DNA from: Flavobacteriales bacterium
GTDB lineage: Bacteria; Bacteroidota; Bacteroidia; Flavobacteriales_E; Vicingaceae
Reading direction: 5' to 3'
Length of the DNA: 25,042 nt
Assembly (NCBI GenBank): GCA_002402165.1
Contig: NVVI01000006.1
Location: 81,387 to 106,428 of the forward strand
A model generated the notes under the pieces. That model was not told where the DNA came from. It searched no databases and worked only from the letters and a program-made list of their open reading frames with translations. Below, piece after piece: positions 6,688-12,881 of this stretch; position 1 is the first letter of the stretch; the number at the start of each line of letters is the position of its first letter. The position numbers and the translations under genes were made by a program.

Positions 6688-6738
6688 ATAATAATAGTAA
6701 TTAACTTTCTTTTTTAATAAAATTATATATATATAGTT

Positions 6739-8256
6739 GTGTTGAATAAAATTATTATAATTATTTTTTTTAATCTTTTACCATTGTTTTTCTTTGCTCA
6801 AGAAAAGTTAAAAGATGGGTTTAAAAAGTTTTATTATGAAAATGGACAAGTGTCAAGCGAAGGAACTATTAAAAGTGGTCTTCCAGAAGGGTATTGGATT
6901 TCTTATTACCCAACAGGTTTAATGAAATCTGAAGGAAATAGAAAATCAAATTTATTAGATAGTACCTGGATATTTTACAATAAATATGGTGATTTAAAAT
7001 CTAAAATAAACTACATTTCTAATAGAAAAAACGGCTTAAAGACATCCTATAGTGATAGTTGTAATATTATTAAAGAAGAAAATTTTAAGGATGATTTAAA
7101 GCAAAATATAACTACATATTTTTATGATGTAAAAGGACATAAAAAATGGAAAGAAATTAATTTTATAGAAAACGTAAAAGAAGGAAAATCTTTTGAATAC
7201 AGTTTAGATGGAAGACTAATAACTATTATATTTTATAAAAAAGGAACACTAATAGGTAAAGAGCTTATCAATAGATATGATAAATTAAATAAGAAGAAAA
7301 AAACATGGAAAACGTTTTATGAAGATGGAAAGCTAAAGGAGGAAATGAGGTATAAAAATGATTTGCTGAATGGCTATTATAAAGAGTATGATAGAAAAGG
7401 AAAACTTATTAATGCGACCTTATATATTGATGGAGTTCCACAAAGCTTTGTAGTAGAATTAGCTTCTTTAGATATTAGAAAAGAATATTATCCTGATGGG
7501 ACAGTTAGATTAGAAGGAATTTATGATGTAATAGGCAAAAAAAATGGATTGTTTAAACATTTTAATAAGGATGGAAAGATAGAAAAAACAGAAATTTATT
7601 TACATGGTTTTTTATTAGCAAAAGGATTGATTGATGAAGAAGGGAAAAGACAAGGATATTGGGAAGAATATTTTAGAAATGGAAAATTGAAATCAAAAGG
7701 AAAATATAAAGACGGAAAAAGAATAGATGATTGGGAGTATTATTTTGTTAATGAAAAAATACAACAAAAAGGAAAGTATTTAATAGGAGAAAAACCTACA
7801 GGGCTTTGGATATGGTATTATGACAAAGGGAGCGTTTTAAGAGAAGAATCTTTTAGAAAAGGAAAAGAAGACGGTATGATGCATGAGTATACAGAAGAAG
7901 GAAAAATTATTACAGAAGGTGAATATGTTGATGGGTTAAAAGAAGGACCTTGGTATTATGAAATGGGAGATCATATAGAAGAAGGTAATTATTTAGATGG
8001 AAATAAAAACGGATTATGGACTTATCATTATACCAATGGAAAGTTAAATTTTGAAGGTGTTTTTAGAGACGGAGAAAAGGATGGAAAACATAAATTTTAT
8101 TTTGGAAATGGAAAATTAAAAAGAGAAGAGTCATACTTAATGGGAATTAAATCAGATAATTGGAAATCATATAATGACTTAGGAGAATTGGTTTTAACTA
8201 TTTATTTTAAAGAAGGGAAAGAATATAAAATTGATGGAATAAAAATAAAAGATTAG
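6739..8256 (+). CDS. Exported YwqK/MORN-type repeat protein
   Basis: A 505-residue protein with a signal peptide (hydrophobic core 5-19, ending FFFAQ with likely cleavage after A20) and then about seventeen units of roughly 23 residues of the form (D/N)Gk-x-K-x-eG-x-Y-x-(D/N)G-x-(K/R)-x-G-x-W-x-x-Y. These are the MORN-like repeats found in the YwqK 'antitoxin' superfamily, which in Bacteroidota usually occur in secreted or periplasmic proteins of unknown function. The start is GTG, with TTG as the next codon; no in-frame ATG occurs before the first repeats. It is 7 bp ahead of the histidine kinase and so is the first gene of a three-gene operon. The gene is strongly A-rich and Lys-rich. No toxin partner is visible, so the YwqK name should not be taken as proof of a toxin-antitoxin role. 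Confidence 0.85.
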   Translation: MLNKIIIIIFFNLLPLFFFAQEKLKDGFKKFYYENGQVSSEGTIKSGLPEGYWISYYPTGLMKSEGNRKSNLLDSTWIFYNKYGDLKSKINYISNRKNGLKTSYSDSCNIIKEENFKDDLKQNITTYFYDVKGHKKWKEINFIENVKEGKSFEYSLDGRLITIIFYKKGTLIGKELINRYDKLNKKKKTWKTFYEDGKLKEEMRYKNDLLNGYYKEYDRKGKLINATLYIDGVPQSFVVELASLDIRKEYYPDGTVRLEGIYDVIGKKNGLFKHFNKDGKIEKTEIYLHGFLLAKGLIDEEGKRQGYWEEYFRNGKLKSKGKYKDGKRIDDWEYYFVNEKIQQKGKYLIGEKPTGLWIWYYDKGSVLREESFRKGKEDGMMHEYTEEGKIITEGEYVDGLKEGPWYYEMGDHIEEGNYLDGNKNGLWTYHYTNGKLNFEGVFRDGEKDGKHKFYFGNGKLKREESYLMGIKSDNWKSYNDLGELVLTIYFKEGKEYKIDGIKIKD

Positions 8257-8263
8257 AGAAAGA

Positions 8264-10924
8264 GTGGATTATTCTAAAAAAACAAAAGAAGAATTAATTG
8301 ATGAAATAATAATTCTAAAAACAAAACAAAATATTGTTTTTAAAGAAGAAATTATAAAGGTTTCTGAAAAAAGTTACAAAGATTTATTTGACAACAGTCT
8401 TTCTTTATTATATATAGCTGATAGAGAAGGAATTTTTATTGATGTAAATAAAGAAGTTATAAAAAAATATGGTTATAAAAAAAATGAAATAATAGGAAAA
8501 GGATTTCGTTTTTTAGCAGCACCTAATAAAAATGATTTAGAGAGTGTTCTGGTTAAAATGAAAAACGTTTGGAATGGAAAAACAGAATCTTTTGAGTGGT
8601 GGAGTTTAAAAAAAAATAAGACAATTTTTCCTAAAGAAGTTATTTTAAGGAAAGGAAATTATTTTGGAAAAAATGTTTTTATTATAGAAGGGAGAGACAT
8701 TACTTCACGAAAAGTGATTGAAAAGCACTTAAAAGAAAACGAAGAAAAGTATAAAACTTTATTTACTAAAACTTTAGCAGGTGTTTTTATTACGGAAAAA
8801 GAAATAATAAAAGATTGTAATAATTCTTTTTCAAAAATATTTGGTTATAATTCAAGGGTTGAGTTAATAGGTAAAAGCGTTTCCATGCTATATTTTTCTA
8901 AAAAAGACAGGGAAAAGTATATTAAAGCTTTGCGAAAAAAAGGGTTTTTAACTAATTACAGAATAAAACATAAGAATAAAAAAGGAGAAGAAATATGGAT
9001 ATCAACAAATGTTTTTATAACTGATAAAGGAAGAATAGAGGGAACGCTGGTTGGGATTACAGAACAAATAAAAGCAGAAGAGAAACTTATTCAAAGCGAA
9101 AAAAGCTATAAAGAATTGTCAGAAAGCTCCCCGTATGGGATATTTGTTCATGTCAATAATAAAATAATTTACGGAAACAAACAAGCATATAAAATTTTAG
9201 GATTAAACGGAAAAACAATAAAGAGGTTTTCTTTTGCAGATTTTATATTACCTGAAAATAAAAAAATTGTAGCAGAAAGAACAAAAAACTCTTTGATGGG
9301 GGAAAACATTCCTTTTAAAGAGTTTAAAGTGATAAAACCCCTTACAAAAGAGGCAATATATGTTGAGTCTAAACAAGTTGTTTATAATTATAAAGGAGAA
9401 AAAGCAACGCAGGTTGTTTTTAGCGACATAACAAATGAAAAAGAACTAGCTAAAGAAAGACTTAGGGCAATTATTGCTGAAGAATCTAACAAGATTCTTC
9501 AAAAAGAAATTAAAGAAAGGAAAGAAACCGAACGACAACTTATAGAAAGCGAGGAGAAGTATAGAGATTTATTTGAAAACGCTACAGACCTAATTCAGAG
9601 CATAGGAATAAAAGGAAATATTATTTACGTAAATAAAGCGTGGAAAAAAACATTAGGAATTACAAGCAAAGAGGCAGAAAACAAAAATATTTTTGAAATA
9701 ATCCACCCTAGTAGTTTGAAATACTGTAAAAAGTTTTTTAAAAAAGCAATACAAGAAAAGGGCAACAAAAACAGCACTATTGCTTTCTCCTTGATGTCAA
9801 AAGAAAGGGAGCAAATTTTTGTTGAAGGAAGTGTGAGTGTTAAATTTAAAGACGGAAAACCACATTCAACAAGAGCAATTTTACGAGATGTTACTTTAGA
9901 AAAAGAAACCGAACAAGAAATAAGGAAAAAAGAAAACATCATTAATGAGATTACAGAAACCATTAATGATGTTTTTTATATGTACAATATTTTGGAGAAA
10001 AAATATGACTACATGGGCTCTAATAGCAAAGATATTTTAGGAGCTAGTCCTGAGTTCTTTTATTCAGGAAAAAGCCATACGCAGGAATATGGACATTCTG
10101 AGGACATTAAAAAATTGAAAATTGCCAACAAAAAGGTTGATAAAGGAGTCCCTTACGACATAGATTATAGGGTGATAATTAATGGAAAAACAAGATGGAT
10201 AAACGAAAAGTCATTTCCAATAAAAAACAAAGAAGGAAAAACCATTGCAAACTCTGGAATATGTAGAGATATTACAGGAATTAAAAAAACAGAAGAAAAA
10301 CTCAAAAACTCAATAAAAGAAAAAGAAGTTTTATTAAAAGAAGTACACCATAGAGTGAAAAACAACCTTCAAGTAGTATCCAGCATTCTTAATCTTCAAT
10401 CATCTTATGTGAAAGACAAAAAAACCTTAAACATTCTTAGAGAAAGTCAAGACAGAATTAAGTCTATGGCGTTTATTCACGAAAGCCTGTACCAAACATC
10501 AGACTTTTCAAAAATAAATTTTTCAGAGTATATAGCCAGTTTGTCTAAAAATTTAGTACATTCATATGGTGTTTATGATGAGTTAGTCGAATTAGACCTC
10601 TCAGTAGGAAGTGTTTTTTTAGATTTAGACCTTTCTATTCCGTGTGGATTAATTATAAACGAGCTAGTTTCAAACTCTCTTAAACATGCTTTTGGCAACA
10701 ACAAAAAAGGATTAATTAAGATTGAATTGTTTGAAAAAAATGAAAACGTTATTTTAAAAGTAGGAGATAATGGTTTAGGTTTGTCAAACGAAATAAATTA
10801 CAAAGAAACAGACTCCTTGGGATTACAGTTGGTAATGACTTTGGTAGAACAAATAAATGGAAAAATTGATTTAAATAATAAAAAAGGGACAATATTTACG
10901 ATAATATTTAAAAAAGAACAATAA
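8264..10924 (+). CDS. Soluble multi-PAS histidine kinase (HisKA_2 family)
   Basis: An 886-residue cytoplasmic sensor kinase with no transmembrane segment. Five PAS-like domains lie at about 37-155, 160-275, 279-395, 428-545 and 562-680, joined by short charged helices; the longest coiled linker is at 393-436. The kinase core starts with LLKEVHHRVKNNLQVVSSILNLQ, the HisKA_2 signature, where the second histidine (H696) is the expected phospho-acceptor. The ATPase domain (about 785-886) has the N-box IINELVSNSLKHAFG, the G1 box VGDNGLGL and LGLQLVMTLVEQINGKI. The start is GTG, 7 bp after the repeat protein. Its stop overlaps the ATG of the LytTR regulator in TAATG, so the pair is translationally coupled. 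The PAS ligands cannot be predicted. Two perfect inverted repeats lie inside the gene (9479-9500 and 9933-9975). Confidence 0.92.
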   Translation: MDYSKKTKEELIDEIIILKTKQNIVFKEEIIKVSEKSYKDLFDNSLSLLYIADREGIFIDVNKEVIKKYGYKKNEIIGKGFRFLAAPNKNDLESVLVKMKNVWNGKTESFEWWSLKKNKTIFPKEVILRKGNYFGKNVFIIEGRDITSRKVIEKHLKENEEKYKTLFTKTLAGVFITEKEIIKDCNNSFSKIFGYNSRVELIGKSVSMLYFSKKDREKYIKALRKKGFLTNYRIKHKNKKGEEIWISTNVFITDKGRIEGTLVGITEQIKAEEKLIQSEKSYKELSESSPYGIFVHVNNKIIYGNKQAYKILGLNGKTIKRFSFADFILPENKKIVAERTKNSLMGENIPFKEFKVIKPLTKEAIYVESKQVVYNYKGEKATQVVFSDITNEKELAKERLRAIIAEESNKILQKEIKERKETERQLIESEEKYRDLFENATDLIQSIGIKGNIIYVNKAWKKTLGITSKEAENKNIFEIIHPSSLKYCKKFFKKAIQEKGNKNSTIAFSLMSKEREQIFVEGSVSVKFKDGKPHSTRAILRDVTLEKETEQEIRKKENIINEITETINDVFYMYNILEKKYDYMGSNSKDILGASPEFFYSGKSHTQEYGHSEDIKKLKIANKKVDKGVPYDIDYRVIINGKTRWINEKSFPIKNKEGKTIANSGICRDITGIKKTEEKLKNSIKEKEVLLKEVHHRVKNNLQVVSSILNLQSSYVKDKKTLNILRESQDRIKSMAFIHESLYQTSDFSKINFSEYIASLSKNLVHSYGVYDELVELDLSVGSVFLDLDLSIPCGLIINELVSNSLKHAFGNNKKGLIKIELFEKNENVILKVGDNGLGLSNEINYKETDSLGLQLVMTLVEQINGKIDLNNKKGTIFTIIFKKEQ
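9479..9500. repeat. Intragenic 9-bp inverted repeat
   Basis: GAAGAATCT (9479-9487) and AGATTCTTC (9492-9500) are perfect arms around a 4-nt AACA loop, inside the coiled linker between the third and fourth PAS domains (about residues 406-413). The arm is the same core as in common Bacteroidota intergenic repeats, but here it is coding and may be coincidental. Confidence 0.6.
9933..9975 (+). repeat. Intragenic 15-bp inverted repeat with terminator-like T run
   Basis: AAAACATCATTAATG (9933-9947) and CATTAATGATGTTTT (9961-9975) are perfectly complementary across a 13-nt spacer, and the right arm runs on into further T residues (TTTTTTATA). The transcript could form a long hairpin followed by a U-rich tail inside the kinase gene, at residues about 556-571 between the fourth and fifth PAS domains. 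Confidence 0.7.
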
Positions 10925-11676
10925 TGTCAAAAAATAACATATTAGTTGTTGAAGACGAAGCTATCGTCTCAAAAGATATTCAACAAAGCTTAAAAAAACT
11001 AGGGTATAATATTGTTGGTTCTGCAGCAACAGGAGAAAAAGCTATAGAATTGGCAAAAGAAAAAAAACCAGACTTAGTTCTAATGGACATAATGCTTAAA
11101 GGAGACATGAGCGGGATTGATGCGGCTGAAAAAATAAGAGAAGACTTAAGTGTTCCTGTTATATACCTTACGGCTTATGCAGACGAAAATACTCTAGCAA
11201 AAGCAAAAGTTACAGAGCCCTATGGCTATATTATCAAACCATTTAAAGAGGTTGATTTACACACATCAATAGAAATGGCTCTCTATAAACACTCAAAAGA
11301 AAGAGAGGTAATAAAAGAAAGAGATTTCCTTTATTCTTTAGTTGAAAACCAAGACACAGAAGGTGTTATTTTTGTTAAATCAAACTCAAGATTGGTTAAG
11401 GTAAAAACAATTGACATACTCTTTGTAGAAGCATTAAAAGATTATGTGGTTGTAAATGTGGGGGATGTAAAATATACCATTCATTCAACAATGAAAGAGA
11501 TACAAAAAAAATTACCATCAAAAGAATTTCAAAGAATACACCGCTCCTATATTGTTCGGTTAGATAAAATAATAGCTATTGAACAACCAAATGTTGTTAT
11601 AGAGGGGGGTAAAAAACTATTGCCAATAGGAGGCTCATATAAAGAGGAGCTTTTTGGTAGAATTAATTTAGTTTGA
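10924..11676 (+). CDS. LytTR-family response regulator
   Basis: A 250-residue DNA-binding response regulator. The receiver domain (about 5-120) has E10/D11, phospho-acceptor D55 in LVLMDIMLKGDMSGIDAA, and K105 in YIIKPF. After a helical linker, the LytTR domain (about 148-248) contains LVKVKTIDILFVEALKDYVVV, STMKEIQKKLPSKEFQRIHRSYIVRLDKI and a C-terminal LLPIGGSYKEELFGRI, the usual landmarks of this beta-rich DNA-binding fold. It is coupled to the kinase by TAATG and so is its cognate partner. LytTR proteins bind pairs of short direct repeats; the best candidate site nearby is in the AT-rich region before the cassette. The 3' end overlaps the convergent secreted-protein gene by 9 bp, with no terminator visible between them. 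Confidence 0.93.
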   Translation: MSKNNILVVEDEAIVSKDIQQSLKKLGYNIVGSAATGEKAIELAKEKKPDLVLMDIMLKGDMSGIDAAEKIREDLSVPVIYLTAYADENTLAKAKVTEPYGYIIKPFKEVDLHTSIEMALYKHSKEREVIKERDFLYSLVENQDTEGVIFVKSNSRLVKVKTIDILFVEALKDYVVVNVGDVKYTIHSTMKEIQKKLPSKEFQRIHRSYIVRLDKIIAIEQPNVVIEGGKKLLPIGGSYKEELFGRINLV

Positions 11677-12120
11677 TTTTCCAAAAACAAGCTCGGTGCT
11701 TGTGTATGATCGTCCAAATGTTGCTGCAGCTGAATATACTTGGACAATAGCATCTTTAACTTGTTTTTCTGAAAGCTCCTTTAAAGGGTGAATAAAAACC
11801 GACCATAACAAACCATCAGAAAGAACATATTTGACATCTAAGACCGTGTGGTAATTAGCTTCTAAACATTTTTTATAGTATTCTTCATCTAATTTTTCTT
11901 CTTCAACAATAGGAGAAACAATTCTCATTCTATTGTGTTTCTCATCAGTTATTAATAAAAAATATCGATCAAAGTATTTAAATTGCCAATACCCCTCTTT
12001 TCCTTGAATACTATCAAAGGTGTTGTTTAATATTTTTTCTAATTTTTTGTTGTCCATTTTTTGAGACGAAGCTGTGACCACAATAAAAGATAAAAAGATA
12101 AAAACAATATATATTTTCAT
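11668..12120 (-). CDS. Secreted protein with YbjN/CesT-like fold (uncharacterised)
   Basis: A 150-residue protein with an N-terminal signal peptide (hydrophobic 4-17, ending TASSQ). The mature part contains GYWQFKYFDRYFLLITDEKHNRMRIVSPI and CLEANYHTVLDVKYVLSDGLLWSVFIHPL, followed by a helix and TFGRSYTSTELVFG. This pattern recalls a conserved hypothetical family with a YbjN/type III chaperone-like fold found in Bacteroidota and Cyanobacteria; the match is from memory and no function is established. It overlaps the upstream SDR gene by ATGA, so it is probably translated with the SDR and metalloprotease. The 3' end overlaps the LytTR gene by 9 bp on the opposite strand. Gene real; family moderately sure; function unknown. 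Confidence 0.7.
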   Translation of the reverse strand: MKIYIVFIFLSFIVVTASSQKMDNKKLEKILNNTFDSIQGKEGYWQFKYFDRYFLLITDEKHNRMRIVSPIVEEEKLDEEYYKKCLEANYHTVLDVKYVLSDGLLWSVFIHPLKELSEKQVKDAIVQVYSAAATFGRSYTSTELVFGKSN

Positions 12121-12881
12121 AATTCTTTATTTTTTCGATTAATGTAAAAACTATTTGCTTGAGCCAAAGAAGTTACCACAAGGTCGTTTATACATAAATT
12201 TTCTGGGAGGGAGGTTACGTAATAAATTATTGAAGCAACATCTTCGGCAGACATTGGCTCATATCCTAGGTAAGCTTTTTTAGCTTTTTCAGCATCTCCA
12301 TGAAAACGAACCTCAGAAAACTCTGTTTCAGCCGCTCCGGGACATATTTGAGTAACCTTGATGCCATGTTCAAGCAAATCTATTCGCATAGATTTTGAAA
12401 TAGCATCTACAGCATATTTGGAGGCACAATAAATATTTCCTTTTTCATAGGTTTCTTTTCCTGCGGTAGACCCAATATTAATTATATGCCCTTTTTTCTT
12501 ATTAATCATTAAAGGCATAACAACTTTTGAAACATATAAAAGCCCCTTAATGTTAGTGTCTATCATTTTCCCCCAATCATCTAGCTGACCATCTTGAATT
12601 TTACTTAAACCACTCGCAAGTCCTGCACTATTTATTAAAACATCAATATTTTTATTTTGTAAACTATTAATGGCAGAAACTACAGCATTATTGTCTCTTA
12701 TATCAAAACATAAAGGAACGATATTTATGTTGTGTTGTGATTTTAACTCATCAGTAAGAGCCTCAAGACGATCTTTTCTTCTTCCTGCAATAATTAAATT
12801 ATGTCCATTTTTAGCAAAGATTTCTGCAGAGGCTTTTCCAAACCCAGAAGTTGCCCCAGTAATAAAAATAGTTTTCGGCAC
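12117..12881 (-). CDS. SDR family NAD(P)-dependent oxidoreductase
   Basis: A 254-residue classical short-chain dehydrogenase, cytoplasmic. The nucleotide-binding motif TGATSGFG is at residues 8-15, followed by AGRRKDRLE, whose arginines suggest NADP preference. NSAG is at 84-87, and the catalytic serine, tyrosine and lysine are S138, Y151 and K155 (YCASK). It most resembles YdfG-type serine/3-hydroxy acid dehydrogenases, but the substrate is not decided by sequence. The start is GTG, sharing its first base with the TAG stop of the metalloprotease gene (TAGTG). The end overlaps the secreted-protein gene (ATGA), so the three are translationally coupled. Length and motifs are complete. Confidence 0.93.
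   Translation of the reverse strand: MPKTIFITGATSGFGKASAEIFAKNGHNLIIAGRRKDRLEALTDELKSQHNINIVPLCFDIRDNNAVVSAINSLQNKNIDVLINSAGLASGLSKIQDGQLDDWGKMIDTNIKGLLYVSKVVMPLMINKKKGHIINIGSTAGKETYEKGNIYCASKYAVDAISKSMRIDLLEHGIKVTQICPGAAETEFSEVRFHGDAEKAKKAYLGYEPMSAEDVASIIYYVTSLPENLCINDLVVTSLAQANSFYINRKNKEL

Larger units (their letters stand above)
6307..6738. other. 432-bp extremely AT-rich gene-free region
   Basis: No credible reading frame is present. This is the divergent upstream region of rpiB and of the three-gene signalling cassette. It contains two copies of an A6-7-CAAC-T5-6 motif about 69 bp apart, a 14-bp inverted repeat (6674-6687), a near-consensus TACCTTTA (6618-6625) that could be a -7 element for the cassette, and a (TA)n run (6725-6734) just before the cassette start. 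It must hold the promoters of both flanking units, but none is clear. Confidence 0.6.

Noticed and set aside
6725..6734. (TA)n run just before the repeat-protein start as a phase-variable promoter tract
   Set aside because: The run is short and no promoter element could be placed around it.
6739..8256. Toxin-antitoxin interpretation of the YwqK-like gene
   Set aside because: The YwqK label is a superfamily name; no toxin-like gene is adjacent and the protein is exported.
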